NCBI GenBank assembly: GCA_902513495.1
Contig: CABXNH010000002.1
Span: 1-64,000 of the forward strand
Reading direction: 5' to 3'
Length of the DNA stretch: 64,000 nucleotides
Source of the DNA: an uncultured Gammaproteobacteria bacterium
GTDB lineage: Bacteria; Pseudomonadota; Gammaproteobacteria; PS1; Pseudothioglobaceae
The position numbers and the translations under genes were made by a program. The notes below the pieces were generated by a model. That model was not told the origin of the DNA and made no database searches. It worked only from the letters and a program-made list of their open reading frames with translations. Shown in pieces: positions 1 to 9,093 of this stretch (within the stretch, counting starts at the first letter, position 1; the number at the start of each line of letters is the position of its first letter).

Positions 1-470
1 TTGAATTTGCAATCAATCGAGGCTTAGATTTAAGATTTATTGAAACAATGCCTATTGGACTGGCCGGTATAGAGGCTGTAGATAGACATTACAGCGAAGA
101 AGATATACTCTCGAGAGTGAGTGCTAGTTATGGTGACAAATTATTGTCCATCAAATCAAAGCAAACTGATGGCCCTGCAAAAGCATTTAAGATTCAGGGA
201 ACGGATACGAGCATTGGAACCATTTCAGCTGTTTCTAATAATTTTTGTAGAAGTTGTAACCGTGTCAGACTAACTGCTCAAGGGGAGTTAATTTTATGTC
301 TTGGCCAAAAAGACTCGGTATCTTTAAGAGACGCACTAAGGTCTGGAATGAGTGACTCTAAAATGAAGCAGTTAATTCTTGATGCAATCACTAAAAAACC
401 TGAAAAGCATTTTTTTGATTCGGTGATTGACAATATTAGTAGTCGACAGATGGTGGAGTTAGGCGGATGA
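1..470 (+). CDS. moaA: GTP 3',8-cyclase MoaA, C-terminal part (5' end outside window)
   Basis: First step of molybdenum cofactor synthesis: a radical SAM enzyme that converts GTP to 3',8-cyclo-H2GTP. Only the C-terminal part is visible. The frame is open from base 3, upstream of the ATG at 48 used in the ORF track, and the residues before that Met (ETMPIGLAG context) match MoaA, so position 48 is not the real start. The second Fe4S4 site is intact as a CX2CX13C motif (FCRSCNRVRL...LCLG). The stop overlaps the moaD start by 4 bp (ATGA), so the two are translationally coupled. Identification is firm; the N-terminal radical SAM CX3CX2C motif lies outside the window. Confidence 0.93.
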   Translation, partial: EFAINRGLDLRFIETMPIGLAGIEAVDRHYSEEDILSRVSASYGDKLLSIKSKQTDGPAKAFKIQGTDTSIGTISAVSNNFCRSCNRVRLTAQGELILCLGQKDSVSLRDALRSGMSDSKMKQLILDAITKKPEKHFFDSVIDNISSRQMVELGG

Positions 471-703
471 AAATTCTTTACTTTGCCTCTCTCAAAGAGA
501 ATTTAAAAACATCACAAGATGATATTAACTTTGATTGCCCAGTCACAATCCTATCAATCAAAAAAGAATTAATAGATAGATATGGAGATCAGTATTTTCC
601 TAAAAATATTTTATGTTCAGTGAATCATGAAATGGCCTCTGAAAACACAGTTGTTAAAGAGCAAGATGAAGTCGCTTTCTTTCCACCTGTTACTGGGGGG
701 TAA
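467..703 (+). CDS. moaD: Molybdopterin synthase sulfur carrier subunit MoaD
   Basis: Ubiquitin-like small subunit of molybdopterin synthase. Its C-terminal glycine is thiocarboxylated and donates sulfur to cyclic pyranopterin in complex with MoaE. The protein is 78 residues, the usual family size, and ends in the required Gly-Gly (FFPPVTGG). It overlaps moaA by 4 bp and is followed 8 bp later by mogA. The MoaE partner and MoaC are not in the visible part, so they must lie upstream or elsewhere. Confidence 0.93.
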   Translation: MKILYFASLKENLKTSQDDINFDCPVTILSIKKELIDRYGDQYFPKNILCSVNHEMASENTVVKEQDEVAFFPPVTGG

Positions 704-711
704 AATTAATT

Positions 712-1242
712 ATGTCTACACCAAAAATAAAAATTGGCTTTCTAACGATTTCAGATAGAGCTGCGCGAGGCATTTATGAGGATATTAGCGGTCCTGCAAT
801 GCAAAAATGGATTTCAAAAGCAGTTCAAAGCCCCTATGAAGTTGTTTCTAGAGTGATTGAAGATGAACAACCTCAGATTGAGGAAACACTTATTGAAATG
901 AGTGACAAACTAAGCTGTAATTTAATTCTTACCACTGGTGGAACTGGGCCAACAACGCGAGATGTTACTCCAGAAGCTACGGAAGCTGTATGTGAGAGAA
1001 TTTTTGATGGCTTTGCAGAACAAATGAGAGCAGTATCACTTCGAACGGTCCCTACTGCAATTCTTTCACGCCAAATAGCTGGAACTAGAGGAAACAGTTT
1101 AATCATTAATCTTCCAGGAAAGCCGGTAGCCATTGCGGTATGTCTTGGGGCTGTTTTTTTGGCTGTCCCTAAATGCTTGGAGCTTCTGGATGACTCAATA
1201 ATTAAGATCGACAAGTCTTTTGTTTCTCAAGTATTTGAGTAG
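712..1242 (+). CDS. mogA: Molybdopterin adenylyltransferase MogA
   Basis: Adenylylates molybdopterin before molybdate insertion. The 176-residue single-domain protein has the MoCF-fold signature TTGGTGPTTRD at about residues 74-84 and the conserved NLPGKPVA motif near residue 133. Length and the extended N-terminal region fit MogA better than the shorter MoaB, although the two are close relatives. It follows moaD by 8 bp in an apparent moa operon. The molybdoenzymes served are not visible here. Confidence 0.88.
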   Translation: MSTPKIKIGFLTISDRAARGIYEDISGPAMQKWISKAVQSPYEVVSRVIEDEQPQIEETLIEMSDKLSCNLILTTGGTGPTTRDVTPEATEAVCERIFDGFAEQMRAVSLRTVPTAILSRQIAGTRGNSLIINLPGKPVAIAVCLGAVFLAVPKCLELLDDSIIKIDKSFVSQVFE

Positions 1243-1257
1243 TCTTACTAATATCTC

Positions 1258-1944
1258 ATGTCTAATGTAAGAGATTCATCACTTGACTTAATGAGAGGTG
1301 TAGCCATCATTATGATGGTTGCTTTTCATTTTATTTATGATCTCAACTCTTTTGGCTTTACCCAGATTCCCTTATTTACGCATTGGTTTGGAATCGCTTG
1401 GCGCTGCCTGATTGTTTTTCTTTTTTTAAGCGCTGTTGGAATAAGCTTAGTCTTTGCTCATAGCAAAGGCATTCAATACAAAAAATTCCTCAAACGACTC
1501 CTATACCTTGGAATAGCTGCCCTACTTGTCTCAATTGGGACCTACATTATGTTTCCTGATGGATGGGTTTATTTTGGTATCCTTCATTTGATTTGGGCTT
1601 CAACTTTAATTGCTTTAGCATTTATAAACCATCCCAAAACCTCACTTTTGATTGCCTTATTAATCCTTATAGGCTTTATATTCGATCAACCTAATCTAGG
1701 ATTTATTTCAAATATTTTCGAATCATATTTGCCGATTGGAAGTGTCGATTACTACCCTTTATTCCCATGGCTGTCCTTTATTTTTATTGGAATATTTCTA
1801 GGCCATAATCCTTATTATCAAAAAGTATTTACTTTTCGGTCAAGCTGGATTGAAATGATGGGACGACATGCACTAATAATTTATCTTACTCACCAGATAG
1901 TCTTATTTGGTCTAGTTGCTGCAGCTTACTACTTGTTAAACTAA
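1258..1944 (+). CDS. DUF1624 / heparan-alpha-glucosaminide N-acetyltransferase-like membrane protein
   Basis: A 228-residue multispanning inner-membrane protein of the acyltransferase-like family that includes the HGSNAT catalytic domain (DUF1624). The family signature is the N-terminal LDLMRGVAIIMMVAFHF with a following hydrophobic helix; about six or seven hydrophobic segments follow. Family members are thought to move acetyl groups across the membrane onto sugars, but the substrate here is unknown. It lies 15 bp after mogA. Its last 59 bp overlap the 3' end of the convergent malonyl-CoA decarboxylase gene. The family call is good; the biochemical role is open. Confidence 0.75.
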   Translation: MSNVRDSSLDLMRGVAIIMMVAFHFIYDLNSFGFTQIPLFTHWFGIAWRCLIVFLFLSAVGISLVFAHSKGIQYKKFLKRLLYLGIAALLVSIGTYIMFPDGWVYFGILHLIWASTLIALAFINHPKTSLLIALLILIGFIFDQPNLGFISNIFESYLPIGSVDYYPLFPWLSFIFIGIFLGHNPYYQKVFTFRSSWIEMMGRHALIIYLTHQIVLFGLVAAAYYLLN

Positions 1945-3247
1945 CAAGCTTAGGTTTTTTCTTTTTAATTTGAATAGATTTGGTCAGCTTTGATGAAGCT
2001 GATACTGGCTTTTGATTTGCATAGTCTTCATGATTTTTTGCTACCAAATCTAAATCATACAAGTAATTCACCATTACACCCCAAGAGTCATCCAAAGCTG
2101 ACTGATTATCGTTAGCCTTAGTATGTATATCGAAAAGATATGCACCATTACCAAGATGAAAATGTGCAACAGAGTTTAATGCATCCCCTTTACTATTCTT
2201 TGCTTGACTTAAGTAATAATAAGTTAACCTGCGTAAAGACGCTATTCCTGGAGAAGAATTTCCAACGCAAGTTTGAACATCTTTGATAATCTGTTCTGGG
2301 ATTCCATTAGTGCCTGATAAGTTTATTTTTTCAGCCCATTTTCTTAGACCTGGAACAGGTGATAGGGTCACAAACTGAGTAATTTGATTATATTCAAGTT
2401 GGATTTCAGACACCACTTGCTTAATTAAGAAACTCCCAAATGAAACCCCCTTTAAAGCCATTTGGCAGTTTGAGATGGAATAAAAAACAGCAGTATTTGC
2501 GCTATGTGGCTCTATAGGATTGACAGATGTATCCAATATTGGCATTATTGAATCAGGCACTTCATTCATTAATGCGACTTCAATAAAGATTAGTGGTTCA
2601 TCTGGAAGTGCGGGATGGAAAAAAGCATACAATCTCCTGTCAGGAGCAGCCACCCTATTTTGAAGGTCCTCCCAATCAGAAATATCATGAACAGCTTCAT
2701 ACTCCATTACCTTTTCAAGGACTTTTGCACTTGTAGACCAATCAATCTTCTCTAATCTCAAAAAGCCTCGATTAAACCATGACTTAAATAAATGCAAAAA
2801 ATCAAAGTCAAGAGACCTTAATTCAGGCAAGTCCTTGATAAAGTTTAATAGTGACTCTCTCATCTTTAATAATGCTGGAGTACCATCTGGTATCTGGTTA
2901 AGCCGCCTAAGAAGCTCTTGACTCTTAGGCTCAATTATCTTGTATAAGTCTCTAAGTTGTGCCTCATCATCAAAATTTAGATCACTAATTGCAGTGTTAA
3001 GTGCAGAACGATCGACACTGAATTGTTCAAGCAATTGAAGGAAAAAAGATTTTTTTTGCTCAGTAGAAAGTCTTTCAAAATCCATGAGAACTATTTTTGC
3101 TAAAGAGAACAGTGTTGATTCACCATTCCTGCTTATCAGTTGGTGACAAAGATTAATAATATTCTCTGGAGTAGGTTTTTTTTTGTTTGATTGACTTCTG
3201 CCAATACGTTGAATAATTGAATTTAAAAAGTTCTTATGTTGCCTCAT
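1886..3247 (-). CDS. Malonyl-CoA decarboxylase
   Basis: Converts malonyl-CoA to acetyl-CoA and CO2. The 453-residue protein has a helical N-terminal domain (to about residue 190) and a GNAT-like catalytic domain. The catalytic-domain landmarks are EPLIFIEVAL and, near residues 362-369, HFHLGNGA, which carries the conserved catalytic His and Asn region. The tail is Lys-rich (IQIKKKKPK), as is common in this family. The gene is last in the minus-strand series cbbM-cbbQ-cbbO, after a 161 bp gap that may hold its own promoter. A GGGA sequence sits upstream of the ATG. The physiological reason for its position beside RuBisCO is unclear. Confidence 0.88.
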   Translation of the reverse strand: MRQHKNFLNSIIQRIGRSQSNKKKPTPENIINLCHQLISRNGESTLFSLAKIVLMDFERLSTEQKKSFFLQLLEQFSVDRSALNTAISDLNFDDEAQLRDLYKIIEPKSQELLRRLNQIPDGTPALLKMRESLLNFIKDLPELRSLDFDFLHLFKSWFNRGFLRLEKIDWSTSAKVLEKVMEYEAVHDISDWEDLQNRVAAPDRRLYAFFHPALPDEPLIFIEVALMNEVPDSIMPILDTSVNPIEPHSANTAVFYSISNCQMALKGVSFGSFLIKQVVSEIQLEYNQITQFVTLSPVPGLRKWAEKINLSGTNGIPEQIIKDVQTCVGNSSPGIASLRRLTYYYLSQAKNSKGDALNSVAHFHLGNGAYLFDIHTKANDNQSALDDSWGVMVNYLYDLDLVAKNHEDYANQKPVSASSKLTKSIQIKKKKPKLVSLTSSKLQQLDQIRLSGE

Positions 3248-3323
3248 CTACAATCCCATTAATTTTGAAAAGATTGTACAGTAGTACTTTGAATTATTCA
3301 ATTGTAAACTGGAGCTAAAAAAG

Positions 3324-3389
3324 ATGAATTACAATACAATTACTATAGGCAGCTCTAGACTGGACCAATTCTTAGCTTTAATTACTTAA
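3324..3389 (+). other. Possible micro-ORF in the cbbO / malonyl-CoA decarboxylase gap
   Basis: A 21-codon reading frame (ATG to TAA) lies in the 161 bp intergenic gap, on the strand opposite to its neighbours, with a GGAG sequence 9 bp before the ATG. It encodes MNYNTITIGSSRLDQFLALIT, matching nothing I recognise. A frame of this length is expected by chance in AT-rich DNA; the placed Shine-Dalgarno-like sequence is the only reason to note it. Confidence 0.12.
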
Positions 3390-3408
3390 ATTTGAAGGGC
3401 TAATTTAT

Positions 3409-5661
3409 TTATTTTGTAAGAGATAAGAACAATTGTGGCAATTCTTTTGGTAAAGATTCAATTCTATCAATTACCGAGTAATTAGAACCGAATACATCAG
3501 AAATATAGTCATCAGCTTTATTATCCAAACTAATGCAATAGGGGTACATACCTTTTTTTCGACATTCTTGAATTGCTTTATGTGTATCTTTGATTAACAT
3601 ATTTGGGTCCTTTATATCAATATCAAATGGTTCACCATCTGTCAAAATTAACATTAATTTTTTATCGCTTTTTTGTAAATCAAGGTAATGTGCTCCATGA
3701 CGAATTGCTGCACCCATTCGTGTGGAATATTCAGCCTTTAAATTCGCCAGCCTCGCCTTAACAGAATCATCCCAATGTTCTGAATAGCTCTTTATGTGGT
3801 AATACATAACTTGGTCACGAGTATTTGAATTAAAACCAGCAATTGCAAAATTATCGCCCAATTGCTCGACTGACCATGCCAGCAAAGACACAGCCTCTTG
3901 TGAAAGTTCAAGAATTGTCTGATTTGTAGCCTCCACAATATCATTCAGAGATTCTGATAAGTCCAACAAAAGAAGCACTGAAACACTTCGAGAATCATGC
4001 TCAAAGTCATTATTAATTCTACTATCAGGTTGAGACCGATTCTTAAGTTCAATAACACTTCGAAGGGCAATGTCTAAATCAAGCTCAGAGCCATCTTCCT
4101 GAAACCGAAGTCGTTTTTTATTTTGTGGTTTCAATAGATCCAAAACTCGCTTTAATTGCTTCACTATGTCGCCATTTTTCTCTAGCAGTTGATCAATAAA
4201 AATAGAATCAGAGTTTGAATACAGTCTCTCATAGACAGATGTCCAATCAGGCTTGTAGGATTCGTACTTATAATCCCATTCGTCATAATAATGAGGTGGA
4301 ATAACTGCTTCACGTTTTTGCTCTTCCTTGTCTTCTTTATTTTTAAATTTATTTGGAAAAATATCATCTCCTTCATCATCTTTCTCAATAAAAATCCACA
4401 TAATTCTATTATCATCTCGATAACTAATTTCAGTATCTGTAAAAAATACATCTGGAAGTGAATCAGATACATTTCGAGTGTTAGCTAAAAAATCTAACCC
4501 CAAAGATAAACTATCTTCAGTAGTTGATTTTCCAGCACTCATCAGAGCATTAAATTTATCTACAAATTTTATTATTTCCAAGTTTTTATATTTATGATTT
4601 TCATCTATCAGCGCACGACTCAACATTGCAGCGCGATGTCGAATACAAGACTGAGTTTCCTGAACACAATCATCTTCTCCAATCTCTGGAATTAATTCTT
4701 TCCATATCGATTTAAAGCCGGGATACTTTTGAGAGCATAAATACTCAACTCGTGCATCCTCAAAAACTTCGACAAATAATCTTTGATGAGGACTCAGATT
4801 ATCTGCAAAAATTGCAGTTGTAAATTGATTATGTGCCATCAAGTGAGCTACTAAAGCAAAATACCGATTTGTACCGTCAATTTTTTTTGTTTCGGGATAA
4901 ATATCAGGCAACCTAATGATTTCATCTTCCAAATATGGATGAAAATGCTCGAGTTTTTCAAAGTCAGGAGAATATGGTGCATACATGAACTCAGTCCCCC
5001 ACAATTCGAGCTGGAATAAATTAATTTGTCTCTCAATATCTACGAACAAAACTCCCTTTCTCTGTCTTTGGAATACTGCACGTGAGTCCGATGTTAATAG
5101 TGAAAAAAAAGCTTCTTGCTGCTCAGGATGGCTTTTATAATATCTTAATCCATAATTAATCCACTCATATATTCCTTCATAATCAAGATGTGAAAGTATT
5201 AACCCAAGTTTAGATAAAAAAGCTCTAAATGATGGAGAACTATGAGTTACATGAATTCCGTGAACGGAATAGGTAGTTTTTTTTAGTTGGTATTCAATCA
5301 GCTTTAAAAACTCTTCAAGCTCATCTTCTTTTACATAATTAATAACTTCTATCAAACTAAATAGAAAATCAACCAATAACTCTTTATTTGGACTCCTAGT
5401 AATAGTTTTATAGGAAAAGTCAGTGATTTTCTGAATTGAATTCTTTCCAAAATATGAGCCTATCCAATGCATAACATTGGAAAAGGCAATTGAAATACTA
5501 TCACCTTGTCCAATCTTAGAAAAAAATTCAATTCCATCATAATATTCATCTAAAGACTCTTCAGACAGTATTGAACGTGCAGAGCTTATATGTTTGGAAA
5601 ATTCTTCATGAACTGAGTCAAATGCACATCTTAATTCACGCTCATAAATGGGCTCATTCAT
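3409..5661 (-). CDS. cbbO: RuBisCO activation protein CbbO (VWA domain)
   Basis: Adaptor subunit of the CbbQO-type RuBisCO activase, which removes inhibitory sugar phosphates from RuBisCO using the AAA+ ring of CbbQ. The 750-residue protein has a long helical N-terminal region and a C-terminal von Willebrand A domain. The MIDAS motif DLSES starts at residue 567, followed by the conserved Thr in YSTRMG and the Asp in LTDGEP, so the metal site is intact. An acidic, Lys-rich linker lies near residues 420-450. It begins 17 bp after cbbQ. The related NorD/CoxE family is excluded by the adjacent cbbM. Confidence 0.9.
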   Translation of the reverse strand: MNEPIYERELRCAFDSVHEEFSKHISSARSILSEESLDEYYDGIEFFSKIGQGDSISIAFSNVMHWIGSYFGKNSIQKITDFSYKTITRSPNKELLVDFLFSLIEVINYVKEDELEEFLKLIEYQLKKTTYSVHGIHVTHSSPSFRAFLSKLGLILSHLDYEGIYEWINYGLRYYKSHPEQQEAFFSLLTSDSRAVFQRQRKGVLFVDIERQINLFQLELWGTEFMYAPYSPDFEKLEHFHPYLEDEIIRLPDIYPETKKIDGTNRYFALVAHLMAHNQFTTAIFADNLSPHQRLFVEVFEDARVEYLCSQKYPGFKSIWKELIPEIGEDDCVQETQSCIRHRAAMLSRALIDENHKYKNLEIIKFVDKFNALMSAGKSTTEDSLSLGLDFLANTRNVSDSLPDVFFTDTEISYRDDNRIMWIFIEKDDEGDDIFPNKFKNKEDKEEQKREAVIPPHYYDEWDYKYESYKPDWTSVYERLYSNSDSIFIDQLLEKNGDIVKQLKRVLDLLKPQNKKRLRFQEDGSELDLDIALRSVIELKNRSQPDSRINNDFEHDSRSVSVLLLLDLSESLNDIVEATNQTILELSQEAVSLLAWSVEQLGDNFAIAGFNSNTRDQVMYYHIKSYSEHWDDSVKARLANLKAEYSTRMGAAIRHGAHYLDLQKSDKKLMLILTDGEPFDIDIKDPNMLIKDTHKAIQECRKKGMYPYCISLDNKADDYISDVFGSNYSVIDRIESLPKELPQLFLSLTK

Positions 5662-5678
5662 AACAGTTTATGCTGTAC

Positions 5679-6488
5679 TTATCCAAAAATCGCTTCAATT
5701 GAAGCGTTCATAGCATCTCTTACTTCGCTATCATCTGTTATTGGCTTTATTAAAGCTATTTGACAAGCGTCTTTAATATCAACTCCACTATTTATAAGAA
5801 TACCAGCATAATTGAGAAGTCTAGTCGAAGCACCTTCATCAAGGCCATGCCCTACAAGTTTACGTGTAGTGTTTGCAAATTGAACTAGCTTTTCAGCTAT
5901 TTTAGAATCTACCCCAGATTCTTTACTTACAATGATTGTCTCAATCTCAGGATTTGCAAAATCAAAATCAAAGGCAATAAAGCGCTGCTTGGTTGATTGT
6001 TTAAGGTCTTTCATTAGTGATTGATAGCCAGGATTATAAGAAATAACTAGCTGGAAGTCTTTATGAGCTTTTAATAGCTCACCTTTTTTATCAATCATTA
6101 ATTCGCGACGATGGTCAGTCAATGAATGAATTACAACCATCGTATCTTGTCGAGCCTCCACAATTTCATCAAGGTAACAAATTGCCCCATAACGAGCAGC
6201 AATAGTTAATGGTCCATCAACCCATCTTGTTCCATCAGAATCAAGCAAGAATCGACCAATTAAATCTGAAGCAGTTATATCTTCATTGCAAGATACCGTA
6301 ATTATGGGCTTATTTAGATTAAAAGCCATATGCTCAATAAACCTTGATTTACCGCACCCAGTTGGTCCTTTTATCATGACTGGTAAGCGTGAACTATATG
6401 CAGCCTTATAAAGCTCAACTTCATTAAACTGCTCTGCATAATAAGGATTCTTGGCAACCTTAAACTGATCTATTTCAGACTTAGCCAT
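5679..6488 (-). CDS. cbbQ: RuBisCO activase AAA+ ATPase CbbQ
   Basis: MoxR-family AAA+ ATPase that forms the hexameric motor of the CbbQO RuBisCO activase. From the start chosen here it is 269 residues, with Walker A GPTGCGKS at 41-48 and Walker B ICYLDE at 103-108. The ORF track begins at an upstream TTG; I prefer the internal ATG at 6488 because GGAG stands 6 bp before it. The stop is 17 bp from cbbO. A 231 bp gap containing inverted repeats separates it from cbbM. NorQ is the closest alternative, but the RuBisCO context decides. Confidence 0.92.
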   Translation of the reverse strand: MAKSEIDQFKVAKNPYYAEQFNEVELYKAAYSSRLPVMIKGPTGCGKSRFIEHMAFNLNKPIITVSCNEDITASDLIGRFLLDSDGTRWVDGPLTIAARYGAICYLDEIVEARQDTMVVIHSLTDHRRELMIDKKGELLKAHKDFQLVISYNPGYQSLMKDLKQSTKQRFIAFDFDFANPEIETIIVSKESGVDSKIAEKLVQFANTTRKLVGHGLDEGASTRLLNYAGILINSGVDIKDACQIALIKPITDDSEVRDAMNASIEAIFG

Positions 6489-6611
6489 AATATTCTCCAA
6501 AAAATCTATTATATAAATACTTACGTTATTTTAATATTAATGAATACATATTAGTAATCACATTAATCTTGCAATAATAAAAAATAATAAATGCAATATA
6601 AGCAAACTAAA

Positions 6612-6656
6612 ATTAATTGAGAGCAAGCATTATTATCATAATGATAGTCAATTAAT
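6612..6656 (-). promoter_or_regulatory. Nested inverted repeats between cbbM and cbbQ
   Basis: In the 231 bp AT-rich gap downstream of cbbM, a perfect 9-bp inverted repeat (ATTAATTGA at 6612, TCAATTAAT at 6648) encloses a second hairpin (CATTAT-tatc-ATAATG, 6628-6643). In the mRNA this could fold into a two-part stem-loop. No T-run follows as in a standard terminator, so I read it as a possible processing or stability element that would let cbbM transcript exceed cbbQO. The AT-rich background lowers certainty. The rest of the gap shows nothing clear. Confidence 0.35.
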
Positions 6657-6719
6657 AATCTTAACAAGCTAGTTATACAAGTATTACTGTATCGTAATTA
6701 TTGATAGCTAAGAAGTTAT

Positions 6720-8099
6720 TTACTTATGAACACCTAGCTTATCTCTCCATCCAGGATATAGATTATCTGCATCGCCGGGGAACGACTCAAATGCTCTTGC
6801 AAATTCTTTGTGATCTTTTGCAAACTCAATTGGATCCGAACCAGACTTCCAGCATTCATAAGCTTGACGAAGTGAAGTTGCACCTGCTGCAGGAGAATCA
6901 ATATGGCCATATGAGCCACCGCCAGATGTATTAATTACATTTCCATGACCTAAATTTTCAAAAAAACCTGGAAGACGAAGAGCGTTCATACCTCCAGAAA
7001 TTATTGGAGTGGTTGGTTTCATACCAAACCATTCTTGATGATAGAAAGGACCATCAGCGCTATCACGCTCAATCATATATGCAATGTTTCTATCATCCGC
7101 ACCACCTTCCATTTTTCCATATCCCATAGTACCAACATGAATTCCAGAAGCGCCCATCAAACGGGACAGTTTTGCAAGCACAAATGCTGTATAACCCCTA
7201 ACAGAAGATGGTGAAGTGACTGCACCATGACCTGCTCTGTGGTAATGAAGATACTGATCTGGATAGTTACGTCTTGCTGAGGTAACCATACCAGGCCCTC
7301 CAACATAGCCATCCACTAGAAAAGCAACATGATGAGCATTTTCAGCAAATGTTTCAAGAATATAGTCCGCTCTAGCACACATTTCATGGTGATCATCTGC
7401 AGTGATATTAGCTGAGAATATTTTTGCCTCTCCCGTCTCATCTTGTGCACGTCTCATTGCATCAGCAACTAAAGGTGTAACATCTTTAATTCTTGCATAC
7501 ACTTGATTTCCTTGTGGCTCATCATTTTTAATGAAATCTCCTCCCAACCAAAACTGGTATGCTGCTTTTGCAAATGGTTCAGGTCGAAGTCCTAATTTAG
7601 GTTTAATGATGGTTCCTGCAATGTAGCCTCCTTCTGTTCTAGAACGGCCCAACAGATTCCATAAATCCGTAATATCTTTTGAAGGTCCATCAAAAATATC
7701 AAGCATTGATTTTGGAACCCAAAAATCTTGCATCTGAGCACATTTAACATCGCCCATACCCTGGTTATTTCCAATAGCAAGAGTCAGAAATGAAACAACC
7801 ATTGCACGACCGTCAATTATGTTTCGATCAAAAAGATCGATTGGGTAAGCAAGTTTCATGATGCCTTTAGTTTCATCAATTTCGTAAACCATCGCATCTA
7901 AATCTTTAGTAAAGTCATCGGTTGTGGAAACTTCCACATTTGTTCCAGTAGATGATTCGGCAGCAAAATGAGCCGCAGTAGACAAATAACCATAGCCTTC
8001 AGCTGGTGTCATAGTATAGGTAACCAATATATGTTTGCCCTCTGCCATTAATGTGTCTTCGTCTAATGATAAATCAGCATATCTATTTGATTGATCCAT
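6720..8099 (-). CDS. cbbM: Ribulose-bisphosphate carboxylase, form II
   Basis: CO2-fixing enzyme of the Calvin cycle, the large-subunit-only form II type. At 459 residues it appears collinear with the Rhodospirillum rubrum enzyme from the initial MDQS onwards. Visible active-site segments are [23 protein letters not shown], the carbamylated-Lys segment [13 protein letters not shown] (about K191), HYHRAGHGA and the loop-6 segment GYGKMEG. AGGAG stands 5 bp before the ATG. It is transcribed away from cbbR and followed by the activase genes cbbQ and cbbO. No small-subunit gene or carboxysome gene is present, consistent with form II. Confidence 0.98.
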   Translation of the reverse strand: MDQSNRYADLSLDEDTLMAEGKHILVTYTMTPAEGYGYLSTAAHFAAESSTGTNVEVSTTDDFTKDLDAMVYEIDETKGIMKLAYPIDLFDRNIIDGRAMVVSFLTLAIGNNQGMGDVKCAQMQDFWVPKSMLDIFDGPSKDITDLWNLLGRSRTEGGYIAGTIIKPKLGLRPEPFAKAAYQFWLGGDFIKNDEPQGNQVYARIKDVTPLVADAMRRAQDETGEAKIFSANITADDHHEMCARADYILETFAENAHHVAFLVDGYVGGPGMVTSARRNYPDQYLHYHRAGHGAVTSPSSVRGYTAFVLAKLSRLMGASGIHVGTMGYGKMEGGADDRNIAYMIERDSADGPFYHQEWFGMKPTTPIISGGMNALRLPGFFENLGHGNVINTSGGGSYGHIDSPAAGATSLRQAYECWKSGSDPIEFAKDHKEFARAFESFPGDADNLYPGWRDKLGVHK

Positions 8100-8130
8100 T
8101 CTTTACTCCTAATTAATAAAAATGAAGTTG

Positions 8131-8159
8131 ATTATAATGAAGTATTAAAATAATGTAAA
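8131..8159 (-). promoter_or_regulatory. Probable sigma70 promoter of cbbM
   Basis: On the minus strand, TTTACA (8159-8154) and a perfect TATAAT (8136-8131) are separated by exactly 17 bp, placing transcription start about 25 bp upstream of the cbbM ATG. The AT-rich sequence between this -35 and the cbbR start, including ATTTATTTATAAAAT, is where a LysR-type regulator would be expected to bind; its exact T-N11-A site cannot be picked reliably against the AT background. Confidence 0.6.
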
Positions 8160-8193
8160 ATAATATTTATTTATAAAATCATTAGTTTTTCTT

Positions 8194-9090
8194 ATGATTA
8201 ATTATACTCTTAAACAGCTCTATAGCTTTGAGTCAGTCATCAGACTTGGAGGCTTTACTAGCGCTAGTAAAGAACTCCATATCACTCAGCCCGCTGTTTA
8301 TATGCAAGTTCAGCAACTCCAAGAAAGTATTGGTGCAAAATTATTTGATATTAATGGCAAAAAAATTAGCTCTACTTTTGTGGGCAAAAAGATATATAAA
8401 ACAGCAATTGAGACAATAAATACTCTTGAAAATTCAAAACTTGAAATTGATGAAATTTTAAATCCTGACTCTGGACATCTACAAATAGCTGTTGCAACAA
8501 CTGCTAACTCTTTTATTAGTGCCCTACTTGCAAAATTCAAAAATGATTTTCCGAAGATGACTTTTTACATCGATGTAACCAATAGGCAATCACTCCTTGA
8601 TAATCTTAAAAATAATAATGCTGATCTTGTCATTATGGGTGAACCTCCAAAAGATATACCCTTAACCTCACAAGCATTTATGCAGAATCCATTGATTGCA
8701 ATCGCACACCCTGGTAACGAGTTACTTAATAAAAAAAATATAACAATTAAAGATTTATCACAAGAAATTCTGCTTACCAGAGAGGTCGGCTCAGGAACAA
8801 GAATTACAATTGAAAGGTTTACAGGACTTAATTTTAATTCTGATATTCAGATTAATTCGAATGAAGCAATCGTTGAAGCTGTTCAAGCAGGCTTAGGAAT
8901 TGGATTTGTATCAATGCATTCTGTCAACCTTCAGCTTAAAAATGAAATCATTAGACAACTTGATGTAGAGCCATTTCCTATCCTGAGACAGTGGCATATT
9001 GTTCACAATGCTGAAGTTGATTTATCTCCAATTGCTAGAAGGTTTAAACAGTATGTTATTGACAATACAAAGAACGAAAAATATCTTTAA
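8194..9090 (+). CDS. cbbR: LysR-family regulator, probable CbbR
   Basis: LysR-type transcription factor of 298 residues. The N-terminal winged HTH (about 1-60) contains GGFTSASKELHITQPAVYMQVQQLQ in family-typical form, and the rest is a periplasmic-binding-like effector domain. It is divergent from cbbM across a 94 bp shared region, the classical position of cbbR, which in characterised autotrophs activates cbb genes in response to Calvin-cycle metabolites. Assignment as CbbR rests on family plus position. It converges on argJ with only 3 bp between stops. Confidence 0.85.
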   Translation: MINYTLKQLYSFESVIRLGGFTSASKELHITQPAVYMQVQQLQESIGAKLFDINGKKISSTFVGKKIYKTAIETINTLENSKLEIDEILNPDSGHLQIAVATTANSFISALLAKFKNDFPKMTFYIDVTNRQSLLDNLKNNNADLVIMGEPPKDIPLTSQAFMQNPLIAIAHPGNELLNKKNITIKDLSQEILLTREVGSGTRITIERFTGLNFNSDIQINSNEAIVEAVQAGLGIGFVSMHSVNLQLKNEIIRQLDVEPFPILRQWHIVHNAEVDLSPIARRFKQYVIDNTKNEKYL

Positions 9091-9093
9091 TAT

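Noticed and set aside
4182-4472. 96-residue minus-strand ORF inside cbbO
   Set aside because: Alternative frame of cbbO, hydrophobic and low complexity; cbbO is complete around it.
6634-6646. TATCATAATGATA resembling a Fur box downstream of cbbM
   Set aside because: The half-site orientation and length do not match the Fur consensus as the two boxes near fbpC do, and it is downstream of cbbM rather than in a promoter. Kept only as part of the stem-loop element.
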